Source: a virus | IMG/VR virus record: IMGVR_UViG_3300009151_000206 | Span: 1-34,989 of that record | Direction: 5' to 3' (one strand) | Length of the DNA: 34,989 nucleotides | In this document: in pieces, positions 8,454 through 14,903 of the stretch | Layout of the letters: every line of letters begins with the position of its first letter | Numbering within the stretch: the first letter of the stretch is position 1 | Notes under the pieces: generated by a model | What the model saw: the letters and a program-made list of their open reading frames with translations, nothing else | Database searches by the model: none | Told to the model about the DNA's origin: nothing | Made by a program: the position numbers and the translations under genes

Positions 8454-8472
8454 ACCCCGCACTAGGCGGGGT
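8454..8472. terminator. Bidirectional intrinsic terminator between tape-measure gene and gp32
   Basis: Perfect 7-bp stem ACCCCGC/GCGGGGT with a 5-nt loop ACTAG. On the minus strand it is followed by six T residues (A run 8449-8454 on plus), so it ends gp32 transcription well; on the plus strand it lacks a U tract but still lies right after the last structural gene. Confidence 0.85.
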
Positions 8473-8507
8473 ATCAAATCAAAACATCATAACAAATTCA
8501 GGAGATA

Positions 8508-9371
8508 TTAAGACTCTGCTAGTTTAGCAAAGTAAGCCAAGTCATCATCTTCTTCGGCCATCAATTCTTCATCAACAGGTTTCTTAGGCATCGCCTTAGC
8601 TGCTTCAACTGTAGTCTTTGCTACAGGTGCTTCACCAAGAACTTTATCTAATCTACCTTTCAAGTCATCATAAGACTTGAACTCTTTTGGATCCAATAGA
8701 ACCTTGAGAGAGTGTTCTGATTTCCAAATCTTTTCCAATTCAGCGTCATCATCAAGCAATGCTGATTGAGATGCAAATTCTGAACTATCATAGTTTTGAT
8801 AACCAGCAACTTTACGGATACGGAGTTTGAAGTCAGCACCTTTCCACAAATCAAATGGATTGATTGGTGTTTCATCTGCAAAAGCAGGATTCATTGCCTC
8901 TGTAATCTTGTCAAAGATTTTCTTACCAAATCTGAATAGAAAGACTTTGCCTTCATTCTCAGGATGTTTTGGATCAGATACAATGTAGATGTTTGCTGTG
9001 TAATTGAGCTTACGCTTTTGATTACGAGCAACATTCTTGTTTGCTTCAACGCCAGAGTTCCACAATTTGTTGTTGTGTTCACATACTGGACATTGTTGAT
9101 TGTTGGTAGTTAAACAGTTATCGATTAACCAACCACCAGGACCCTGAAATCCATGAGAGAACACTTTAACCCAAGGGAGTCCGTCTTCACCATCAGTTGG
9201 AGATGCTGGTAGAAAACGAATCGTAGCCATGCCGTTGCCAGCTTTATCTACTTCTGGTTTCCAGTAGTTGTCTTTGTTGGAGGGTCCTTCTGAAGAAGCA
9301 CTTAGTTCTTCAACTTTGGCTTTTAGTTTGGCGAGGTTGCCTGAGCCAGTTTTCAATTTAGAAAAATCCAT
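8508..9371 (-). CDS. 32: Single-stranded DNA-binding protein gp32
   Basis: 287 aa. Clear gp32: an N-terminal basic region (LAKLKAKVEEL) for cooperative self-association; an OB core with MATIRFLPASP and WVKVFSHGF; a zinc site formed by His73, Cys86, Cys94 and Cys97 in the same pattern as T4; and an acidic C-terminal tail (EEDDDLAYFAKLAES) that contacts replication and recombination partners. It coats ssDNA during replication, recombination and repair. It has its own near-consensus early promoter and a leader with a repeated decamer, suggesting separate control as in T4, where gp32 represses its own translation. Confidence 0.97.
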   Translation of the reverse strand: MDFSKLKTGSGNLAKLKAKVEELSASSEGPSNKDNYWKPEVDKAGNGMATIRFLPASPTDGEDGLPWVKVFSHGFQGPGGWLIDNCLTTNNQQCPVCEHNNKLWNSGVEANKNVARNQKRKLNYTANIYIVSDPKHPENEGKVFLFRFGKKIFDKITEAMNPAFADETPINPFDLWKGADFKLRIRKVAGYQNYDSSEFASQSALLDDDAELEKIWKSEHSLKVLLDPKEFKSYDDLKGRLDKVLGEAPVAKTTVEAAKAMPKKPVDEELMAEEDDDLAYFAKLAES

Positions 9372-9389
9372 AATTTACCTTTCTAGTAT

Positions 9390-9410
9390 AACGGAGTATG
9401 AACGGAGTAT
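9390..9410 (-). repeat. Tandem decamer in gp32 leader
   Basis: On the minus strand ATACTCCGTT occurs twice (9401-9410 and 9390-9399), 11 bp apart, followed by a further ATACT. It lies in the untranslated leader between the promoter and the gp32 ATG. T4 gp32 binds its own leader, so this may be a control site; that role is inferred. Confidence 0.5.
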
Positions 9411-9424
9411 TGTCACGAAATATC

Positions 9425-9453
9425 ATTATATATTATATTTAGGCTTCTGTCAA
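9425..9453 (-). promoter_or_regulatory. Sigma70-type promoter for gp32
   Basis: Minus strand: -35 TTGACA (9448-9453), 17-bp spacer, -10 TATAAT (9425-9430), both perfect matches. The -35 lies in the context GGCTTGACA shared with other promoters here. An inverted repeat (TTTAGGCTT/AAGCCTAAA) overlaps it. Confidence 0.85.
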
Positions 9454-9485
9454 GCCTAAAATTCGGAATATTCTTAAAATTACCA

Positions 9486-10202
9486 TTAGATAAATCCATC
9501 GGATAATATAATATCTTTTGGCCAATAAGAATGAATATGAAATTGTGGTGTATGATTATACCCACCATTTTGTCTGTTACCTTTCATCTGTAAATGAAAA
9601 ATAGGTTTGTTGTTTTGATTTACACATCTTAACACCGTACCATTTGGTTGTGTAATCCAAACACATTCATTATCAATAAACTCAATCAACTTTGAAACAT
9701 CTATAACTTCAAATTTTTTGGTCTTTTTATTTGACCATATCAAATATTTTGTTTTATCTATTTTGTCACCTTCTATTAACAGACGAGAAATATTTGTTTT
9801 GTTGGCATTGAACCAGTTTTCTACAGTTGACCATTCTTCAATATTATGGCTTGATATCCTTTTATGATTTTTTTCATAAGAAGATAAACCTTCTTTTAGC
9901 CAAGAATCAAATTCATCTTCATCACCAAGCCAATATTTTAATTTAGTGGCCACAGTTTCAGGTATACTCAAAGCTTTGCTTAATTTTTTGAGTGTAGTTA
10001 AATGCACTTGTGTGTTTGGACCAGATACATTCTTAACTGACACAGAAAACTTTTCATTACCTTTAACACCATAGATGTCGGTTTTGGTTGAATTAGATCC
10101 ATCCGAAAAAACATCATCAAATAAAAAGATATTCTTCAATTGGTCTTGTAATGAAAGGTTATTTTCCATATCACGACCTTCATAATATTCTTTGCTTGGC
10201 AT
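9486..10202 (-). CDS. Putative PD-(D/E)XK-type restriction-like endonuclease
   Basis: 238 aa, not a T4 core protein. Residues about 40-70 read TKTDIYGVKGNEKFSVSVKN, the D...SxK spacing of type II restriction-enzyme active sites, followed by a Gly/His-containing loop (SGPNTQVHL). The C-terminus has HLQMKGNRQNGG and QFHIH, a pattern I associate with some restriction endonucleases. It follows the DUF4338/Mom-like gene by 8 nt and lies between gp33 and gp32, where T4 carries gene 59; no gp59 similarity is visible. Start may be the ATG at 10202 or the internal MENNLS. Target and activity are unknown. Confidence 0.5.
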   Translation of the reverse strand: MPSKEYYEGRDMENNLSLQDQLKNIFLFDDVFSDGSNSTKTDIYGVKGNEKFSVSVKNVSGPNTQVHLTTLKKLSKALSIPETVATKLKYWLGDEDEFDSWLKEGLSSYEKNHKRISSHNIEEWSTVENWFNANKTNISRLLIEGDKIDKTKYLIWSNKKTKKFEVIDVSKLIEFIDNECVWITQPNGTVLRCVNQNNKPIFHLQMKGNRQNGGYNHTPQFHIHSYWPKDIILSDGFI

Positions 10203-10210
10203 AAATGATC

Positions 10211-10786
10211 CTATAAAGATTTGATTAAGATAATTTTCTTATTTTCACCCGTAGGTTTTACAAACAATTCTTTTAATTCTTCTTTATTATTCCATTTCAT
10301 GGAGGATGATTTGTGTGCCGGTAAACCTGAGGTTTCACCAATCCTAGACCAATTATCCGCCAAATAAACTGCACCATTTTTACCTGCACCAACAAAAGTA
10401 ATGATGTGTTTCAAGTCATCACCATATTTTTGTTTCCAGGCTGATGGTGCTTTTTGTCTTAATTGTTTAAGAGTTTGAGTGCCAGCATTTTTAACTGACT
10501 TACTAAAACAGAAACGCCAATTGTTGGATATTTGATTGAATATCAATTTGTATTCTTGTTTGGTCACTTTCAAATAATTCAAAATATCTTTTGGTGGAGG
10601 ATATACGGATGAACCAAGGCCAATCATACCAATACATTCAGGTAAAGTATCCGTATCTTGGTATATCAACCAATCAATCCTACGACCAACAGATGAATTT
10701 GTAGGTACATAAGAGTGGTGTGTTTCAATAATACTTTTTACCAAACTTTTTTGTTCTTGTGTGATAACTTGAACCAATTCAATCAT
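10211..10786 (-). CDS. DUF4338 (DruA-like)/Mom-like GNAT-fold protein
   Basis: 191 aa. The motif order resembles DUF4338/DruA and, more distantly, phage Mom acyl-group DNA modifiers: HHSYVPTNSSVGRRIDWLIY, ECIGMIGLGSSVYPPPKDIL, NNWRFCF, then ITFVGAGKNGAVYLADNW and RIGETSG. These correspond to the VGR, NN-RF, TFV and NW-x-x-(L/I)GET blocks of that superfamily. Mom modifies adenine; DruA is a component of Druantia defence. The ATG overlaps the gp33 stop (ATGA). Pairing with the nuclease-like gene suggests a modification/restriction-like couple. Family assignment is by eye. Confidence 0.5.
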   Translation of the reverse strand: MIELVQVITQEQKSLVKSIIETHHSYVPTNSSVGRRIDWLIYQDTDTLPECIGMIGLGSSVYPPPKDILNYLKVTKQEYKLIFNQISNNWRFCFSKSVKNAGTQTLKQLRQKAPSAWKQKYGDDLKHIITFVGAGKNGAVYLADNWSRIGETSGLPAHKSSSMKWNNKEELKELFVKPTGENKKIILIKSL

Positions 10787-11010
10787 ATAGGCAGCTTAGA
10801 TGTTTTCTTTAATAGATTAACTTCTTCTGCCTCTTCACGAATCTTGGCCTTTAAAACCGAGGTTAGTAGTGTTGATGCTACTTCAATTTCCATACCAGTT
10901 TGTTCACAATGGTGTAGTATGGCATCCATATAAGGAAGATTCTCCTCATAGGATAAGTTTTCAATCAGAAGACTGAATTCATTTATTTCTGTTTTCGTTG
11001 GCATATTCAT
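10783..11010 (-). CDS. 33: Late transcription co-activator gp33
   Basis: 75 aa (73 if the second ATG at 11004 is used). The order EINEFSLLIENL, YMDAILHHCEQTGMEIEVAS, then KAKIREEAEEVNLL and a hydrophobic C-terminus LPI fits the short gp33 proteins of aquatic T4-like phages. gp33 bridges RNA polymerase flap, the sliding clamp and gp55 at late promoters; late promoters of the T4 type are present in this window. Its location upstream of gp32 matches T4 order 33-59-32, with the gene 59 position occupied by other genes here. No clear SD; it overlaps the preceding gene. Confidence 0.75.
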   Translation of the reverse strand: MNMPTKTEINEFSLLIENLSYEENLPYMDAILHHCEQTGMEIEVASTLLTSVLKAKIREEAEEVNLLKKTSKLPI

Positions 11011-11167
11011 TTAATAGTTTAGTCACTTCTTTAATTTCATCAATAGATAGTATTATACTATGAGTTTCTTCATGAGGCAAGCCAGTTTCAGGCAAAAGTT
11101 GGTAAACATGCTTAATCAGAAAAAATTCATTACCATCTGGATATTCTATTGTGAATTTAGATGTCAT
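10979..11167 (-). CDS. Small conserved-looking protein, unknown function
   Basis: 62 aa, acidic, predicted mixed alpha/beta (KFTIEYPDGNEFFLIKHVYQ then helix SIDEIKEVTKLLNEYAN). Overlaps gp33 by 32 nt and the SleB-type gene upstream by 4 nt (ATGA), so it is translated as part of that operon. No recognisable motif. Confidence 0.6.
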   Translation of the reverse strand: MTSKFTIEYPDGNEFFLIKHVYQLLPETGLPHEETHSIILSIDEIKEVTKLLNEYANENRNK

Positions 11168-11658
11168 TTGGATGCGTAGAAGATGTGGTTACCAATCTTA
11201 GTCACACGCTTAAGGTTCCAATCAGGTGAAACCGAAACCGCATGAAAATACATGGCTTTAGTTTTAGATAAGAGTTCGTGTATGTTACTATTGGTCATAG
11301 ACTTCTTAGCAACCATCAAAGATTCTTCCCATACATACTTGTTCATTTGGGTGGATACATTTTCTCCAACCCATGAGAATTGATATGTATTGTTTATCTT
11401 TTGATATACGACCTCACATATAGTCTTGGGAAACTTAGAACTGTTTACCCTATTGTTGACAACCTGTGCTACTGCCAGTTTACCTTCGTAAGGTTCTCTA
11501 CCGGCTTCATAGTAGATGTTTCTAGCCATGCATAGTAATTGTTTATTGAATTCGTGACTTATTTCGTATAGTGGATTGTTTGTTAATGGATTTGCGAGTA
11601 ATGGTAAAAAACTTAAAGAAAGCAATACCACAAAAGTTCTTATTAAAAGAAACTTCAT
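11164..11658 (-). CDS. Exported SleB-type cell-wall hydrolase (Hydrolase_2 family), probable endolysin
   Basis: 164 aa. Sec signal peptide (residues 1-22, LLANPL cleavage region) followed by a complete SleB/Hydrolase_2 domain: CMARNIYYEAGREPYEGKLA with likely catalytic Glu51, VAQVVNNRVNSSKFPKTICE, QFSWV, YFHA and a C-terminal IGNHIFY. Such enzymes cleave glycan strands; an exported form would act as a signal-peptide endolysin or in late wall degradation. SD AAGGAGAAC lies before the ATG. A second member of the family is at 33065-33694. Confidence 0.88.
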   Translation of the reverse strand: MKFLLIRTFVVLLSLSFLPLLANPLTNNPLYEISHEFNKQLLCMARNIYYEAGREPYEGKLAVAQVVNNRVNSSKFPKTICEVVYQKINNTYQFSWVGENVSTQMNKYVWEESLMVAKKSMTNSNIHELLSKTKAMYFHAVSVSPDWNLKRVTKIGNHIFYASK

Positions 11659-11676
11659 TAGTTCTCCTTTGAATCG

Positions 11677-11706
11677 GGGTTTTAATGGGTTCCCCTAACC
11701 CAATCA
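11677..11706 (-). terminator. Weak hairpin between outer-membrane protein gene and SleB gene
   Basis: Minus strand TGGGTT-AGGGG-AACCCA, a 6-bp stem, followed by ATTAAAACCCC. No U tract, so at most partial termination. Confidence 0.3.
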
Positions 11707-11716
11707 TCCACAACTG

Positions 11717-12259
11717 TTAGAAGTTGAAGGATACTCCGAGACCGTAGGCGTTCTCAGTAATTGTCTGATAGCTTTTGCTCAGATTCAAATTAACTGCTAC
11801 ACCTTTTGTAACTGGAACGCTGTATGTGCCGAAAGCAACTGTCTGCTTTGGATTAGCACTATCCCAATTTACACGGGTCTTAACACCAGCCAAGGCAAAA
11901 CCTGGACCTGCTTTTACACCAACATTAGCACCAATAAGACCGTAGTCATACTTTGATGCTGGCTTACCTGATACTCCATTGTCATAACCATAACCAATGT
12001 ATGGTGTGATTGGACCAATTGTCTTGCCTACTGTACCTTCAAGACTTGTAAATGTACCTGCACCATTGTGATAGATACCTGTACGTTCTTGTAGACCTAG
12101 TTGTAGACCGGCAATTTCTTTACCAGCACGAACATATTCGGCAGTACTGATTTGTTTAGATTTGCTATCTCTTACATGGTCTACATCAACTGATACGAAA
12201 TCAGCTGCTGATGCGCCCAAAGATAATGCGATTAAACTTGCTAGTACGATTTTTTTCAT
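11717..12259 (-). CDS. Outer-membrane beta-barrel protein with signal peptide
   Basis: 180 aa. Signal peptide MKKIVLASLIALSLGASA with cleavage before ADF, then alternating hydrophobic/polar strands with aromatic girdles (ITPYIGYGYDNG, YDYGLIGANVGV, GFALAGVKTRVNW) and a terminal Phe (YGLGVSFNF), the recognition signal of the BAM complex. This is a small (about 8-strand) host-type barrel. Phage-encoded barrels can replace receptors and block superinfection; that role is inferred. It lies 24 nt downstream of the structural repeat protein and is probably co-expressed. Confidence 0.8.
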   Translation of the reverse strand: MKKIVLASLIALSLGASAADFVSVDVDHVRDSKSKQISTAEYVRAGKEIAGLQLGLQERTGIYHNGAGTFTSLEGTVGKTIGPITPYIGYGYDNGVSGKPASKYDYGLIGANVGVKAGPGFALAGVKTRVNWDSANPKQTVAFGTYSVPVTKGVAVNLNLSKSYQTITENAYGLGVSFNF

Positions 12260-12282
12260 TTTTTGATTTCCTTTGAAATGAA

Positions 12283-13194
12283 TTAAACTGAAGGTATATA
12301 ATCAATACCAGCAGTCGAAAGAACACCAGTTGTTGCTGGCGCTACTCCAATCAAACCAAGAGTTTGTTGAAAAGTAGAGAGATGTGCAGCTGTGTTTAAC
12401 AGTTGCGCTTGTGTTGATGTACCTGCAGCCAAAGCATTGATGAATGGTAATGCTTGTGCAATTGTTGGTGCAGTACCCATAACATTTGTATATACAAGAT
12501 TAACAAAATTTGTATTGTCGGTTGCCAATGCTTTGAATGGTGCTGAGTTGACGATAAGGTCAGAAATACCCAAACTTGTTGTGCCTGCATCTTCTAAAGC
12601 AATACCAAGGCCTTGATATGTTTTGTTGACTGTACCACCAAAAGAGGCTTTCAACAAAGCATATACTTCACCAGCATTACCAGTAATATCAAATGCTGTT
12701 GCTTTATCAGAGAACACTACACGCTCATGGTTATCCAATTTAAAAGAAGCCGTAATATCTAACAAAGAAACAACTGTAATATTCTTATTTGTCAAATCAT
12801 TAGTAACTGTAAAGTCTGTGCTCTTGCCAAGAATTGGATATGTATCAACACCAGTTGTACCATCTACTTTAATAACGGTATAGTTTGTACCGTTACCAAC
12901 TTGACCAGTTCCTACTGTTCCAAATGTGGAGATTTTACCACCAGTTGCAATACTAGAAACTGTAACGATATCAAAGTTAGCAGCAGAACCACCTAGTGAA
13001 GCACCTGGAATTGTTACGATATCACCAACAGCATAACCAGTTCCCAAATTATTAGGATCAATTACTGTCGTATAAACACCATTTGTTTTTGTTACATTAA
13101 ATTTAGCTCCTGTACCTACACCACTTGTAGTGCCTGTAACTAAGCTATATGTTGTATTAATTGGTACTTGTCCAATTGTTACTGTCGTTGCCAT
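12283..13194 (-). CDS. Repeat-rich structural/adhesin-like protein with DUF4214-like C-terminus
   Basis: 303 aa, no signal peptide. The N-terminal half is Gly/Thr/Val-rich beta structure with a motif common in virion proteins (NNLGTGYAVGDIVTIPGASL, GNGTNYTV). Residues about 210-285 (NFVNLVYTNVMGTAPTIAQA then LPFINALAAGTSTQAQLL) resemble the DUF4214 helical repeat of secreted adhesins and S-layer-like proteins. Good SD AAGGAG. Its leader holds copy 1 of a conserved hairpin shared with the next gene upstream. Likely a virion decoration or fibre-linked protein; unproven. Confidence 0.6.
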   Translation of the reverse strand: MATTVTIGQVPINTTYSLVTGTTSGVGTGAKFNVTKTNGVYTTVIDPNNLGTGYAVGDIVTIPGASLGGSAANFDIVTVSSIATGGKISTFGTVGTGQVGNGTNYTVIKVDGTTGVDTYPILGKSTDFTVTNDLTNKNITVVSLLDITASFKLDNHERVVFSDKATAFDITGNAGEVYALLKASFGGTVNKTYQGLGIALEDAGTTSLGISDLIVNSAPFKALATDNTNFVNLVYTNVMGTAPTIAQALPFINALAAGTSTQAQLLNTAAHLSTFQQTLGLIGVAPATTGVLSTAGIDYIPSV

Positions 13195-13221
13195 TCAAAC
13201 TCCTTGTTATTTAAAATTAAT

Positions 13222-13269
13222 GGTGGATATTCTGTTACGAGGAATCCACCGAACCCTAGTCTGCGTTTA
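13222..13269 (-). repeat. Leader hairpin element, copy 1
   Basis: Inverted repeat GGTGGAT/ATCCACC (13222-13228, 13244-13250) around a 15-nt loop, followed on the plus strand by GAACCCTAGTCTGCGTTTA. Loop and flank are nearly identical to copy 2 while the stem differs with pairing kept. It lies 28 nt upstream of the 13194 start codon. Confidence 0.8.
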
Positions 13270-13491
13270 TATTTCGTTAGAGATAAAACTATTTAACAAT
13301 TTTGCTTTTGCAATAATGTCACTTTCATTTGGAAAACTTGGAATTTCAGGTAAAGGAGTTGATTTATCAACTTCCAATTTCATATGCCATTCTTGCATAA
13401 CCGATTCCTTTTTACTAAAAAAGTCTTGCATAAGCAAGTCTTTAGCCATTTCCAATAATTGAAAACGAATTTCATAAGGTGTTTTACTCAT
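13267..13491 (-). CDS. Small conserved T4-like phage protein, unknown function
   Basis: 74 aa, helical; starts MSKTPYEIRFQLLEMAKDLL, a beginning I recognise from uncharacterised aquatic T4-like phage proteins. SD AAGGAGAAA at proper distance. Its leader carries copy 2 of the conserved hairpin. Its end lies at the edge of copy 1. Confidence 0.7.
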   Translation of the reverse strand: MSKTPYEIRFQLLEMAKDLLMQDFFSKKESVMQEWHMKLEVDKSTPLPEIPSFPNESDIIAKAKLLNSFISNEI

Positions 13492-13531
13492 AGATTTCTC
13501 CTTGTGTGTGAGTGTGTGTTTATTAAAATGA

Positions 13532-13580
13532 TAGGTTATTCTGTTACGAGGAAACCTACCGAAACCCTAAGCAGCGTTTA
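13532..13580 (-). repeat. Leader hairpin element, copy 2
   Basis: Inverted repeat TAGGTT/AACCTA (13532-13537, 13553-13558) around the same 15-nt loop as copy 1 (ATTCTGTTACGAGGA on plus), then GAAACCCTAAGCAGCGTTTA. A further small hairpin AGCAGC/GCTGCT follows at 13570-13587. It lies 41 nt upstream of the 13491 start codon. Confidence 0.8.
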
Positions 13581-13581
13581 G

Positions 13582-13788
13582 GCTGCTAATGCGAACTTTT
13601 CATCGTTTGCGTTTAGTTTAATTTACTTTTTACATCTCTCTGTGATGAGTTGTCCATGCATCTACTTGTTACCCAATCGATCCTGTGTATGGCCCATCAA
13701 TTATCTTCTATTATCTGGAAAAAATAATTGGTGGACCATTCGGGCACTGCCCCCGAGTCTTGAGTGCTTTTTGATTTACTTCATACAA
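13582..13788 (-). other. Non-coding stretch with long hairpin; candidate structured RNA
   Basis: No gene is visible on either strand. Arms 13691-13704 and 13724-13737 pair over 14 positions (12 Watson-Crick, one wobble, one mismatch) around a 19-nt loop. A second hairpin TCGGG/CCCGA lies at 13740-13756. With the leader hairpin below it, this could be a long structured 5' leader or a small RNA. Confidence 0.45.
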
Positions 13789-13881
13789 CTATAACCGATC
13801 ATTGTAATATGCCCATATCCATAATCCACTAACTATAACGATAGCAATTATGGATAAGAATAATACAATATCAGATATCAT
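13789..13881 (-). CDS. Tiny single-pass membrane protein
   Basis: 30 aa, essentially one transmembrane helix (IVLFLSIIAIVIVSGLWIWA) with a short charged end. Its ATG overlaps the stop of the upstream tiny gene (ATGA), indicating coupling. No family recognised. Confidence 0.5.
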   Translation of the reverse strand: MISDIVLFLSIIAIVIVSGLWIWAYYNDRL

Positions 13882-14009
13882 CTAACTGATTCTGTATGTT
13901 TATGTCTTATAGATTTCTTTAGAATTTTAAACCATAATTCTTTTACCTTGTTGAGTTTATGTTCAAACTCAGCACGATTTAATTTCATTATTAGTTTCTT
14001 AATCTTCAT
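13878..14009 (-). CDS. Tiny basic protein
   Basis: 43 aa if started at 14009, but that ATG overlaps the -10 box of the promoter just upstream (TATAATG), so initiation more likely occurs at the second ATG (13988), giving 36 aa. Lys/Arg/His-rich amphipathic helix (NRAEFEHKLNKVKELWFKIL). Unknown function. Confidence 0.5.
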   Translation of the reverse strand: MKIKKLIMKLNRAEFEHKLNKVKELWFKILKKSIRHKHTESVR

Positions 14010-14036
14010 TATAACACACCTTTTTTAGAATGTCAA
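14008..14036 (-). promoter_or_regulatory. Sigma70-type promoter upstream of two tiny genes
   Basis: Minus strand: -35 TTGACA (14031-14036), 17-bp spacer, TGT-TATAAT extended -10 (14008-14013). Perfect consensus. It would drive the tiny genes and possibly the 13491 and 13194 genes. Confidence 0.8.
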
Positions 14037-14044
14037 TGGATTAT

Positions 14045-14866
14045 TTAGTCATCCGAAGCATTGTTACCACATTTGGCACGTTTGGCTTTAGTCAAAGCAC
14101 CAAAATCTACAGGCCATTCTTGACCTACTGGTAACTCTTTTGCGTTTGCAGGGAAGGCAAACTGTACACCACCTGCAGCCATAATTTGACCAACACCTTT
14201 ACGGAATTTAGTCAAATCATTGCCAAGGTTTGGATATGGTGCAACATGTGGAAACTCCCAACCAGCAACTTGACCTGTTGCTTGATTAATAACAATCTTA
14301 TAGAATCCATGTGGTACTACAACACCAGAACCAATCTTTTTATCGTTAGCGTCATAGATGCCACCAACATAAATTGTGAATGGCTGATTGAGTTGTACTG
14401 CCCATCCTCTTACAGATGTTTCCAAGAGTTTCCAGATACCACGGTTCAATGAACCTGCCTGTGGTGACATATTGGTCATTAAGAATGATTCATATTCTAC
14501 TTGTTGGTCCCAACTTAAATCACCATCAGGACTCATGTGGCCTTTGTCGTAACCAGTACCAGCATAATCATCTGGTCTTGGTCCGTTTTGTATAGATTGG
14601 TCTGTGGCAAATGCATTTGTTCTGGCCACACAACCAATTGCATTTGGTGGTGTAAGTGTATATGTAACATACTCAGGTAGTTTTGCAGCCGAATCATAAC
14701 CAACGAAATATGCCTGACGGCAGATAGCACCAACAGGTTTAATTGATTGTGGAAATCCGTATGGTGCATGTACAGCACAAGTGTTTGGATCTTGTGGTGC
14801 TCTTTGTGTCCAACCGAACGATGATAACGTCACGGCGGACAGAAGTAGTATAAATAGTTTCTTCAT
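14045..14866 (-). CDS. Exported DNA/RNA non-specific endonuclease (Endonuclease_NS, beta-beta-alpha metal)
   Basis: 273 aa. Signal peptide (residues 1 to about 18) then a full NUC domain: YDKGHMSP (107-113; DRGH in Serratia nuclease) with His110 as general base, MTNMSPQ, and LNRGIWKLLE with Asn141 for Mg2+ binding and Glu149. Four Cys outside the leader (10 further residues apart in places) could form disulfides, fitting a periplasmic or secreted enzyme. It would hydrolyse DNA and RNA without sequence preference outside the cytoplasm. SD AAGGGA. The gene diverges from the plus-strand modification island. Confidence 0.92.
   Translation of the reverse strand: MKKLFILLLSAVTLSSFGWTQRAPQDPNTCAVHAPYGFPQSIKPVGAICRQAYFVGYDSAAKLPEYVTYTLTPPNAIGCVARTNAFATDQSIQNGPRPDDYAGTGYDKGHMSPDGDLSWDQQVEYESFLMTNMSPQAGSLNRGIWKLLETSVRGWAVQLNQPFTIYVGGIYDANDKKIGSGVVVPHGFYKIVINQATGQVAGWEFPHVAPYPNLGNDLTKFRKGVGQIMAAGGVQFAFPANAKELPVGQEWPVDFGALTKAKRAKCGNNASDD
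14849..14856 (+). promoter_or_regulatory. T4-type late promoter (TATAAATA)
   Basis: Perfect TATAAATA on the plus strand, 48 nt before the ATG at 14904, inside the first codons of the divergent nuclease gene. A tandem AGTAT repeat follows. It would make the two-gene plus-strand island a late unit. Confidence 0.55.
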
Positions 14867-14903
14867 AGTGTCCCTTAATTAATAATAGTATAGTATAGTA
14901 TAT

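Noticed and set aside
9441-9459. Inverted repeat TTTAGGCTT/AAGCCTAAA as a terminator between the nuclease-like gene and gp32
   Set aside because: It overlaps a perfect promoter -35 and is followed by TATAATATATAAT rather than a T run; kept only as a possible operator.
9486-10786. Gene 59 helicase loader in the 33-32 interval
   Set aside because: Neither protein has the helical gp59 pattern; both show motifs of other families.
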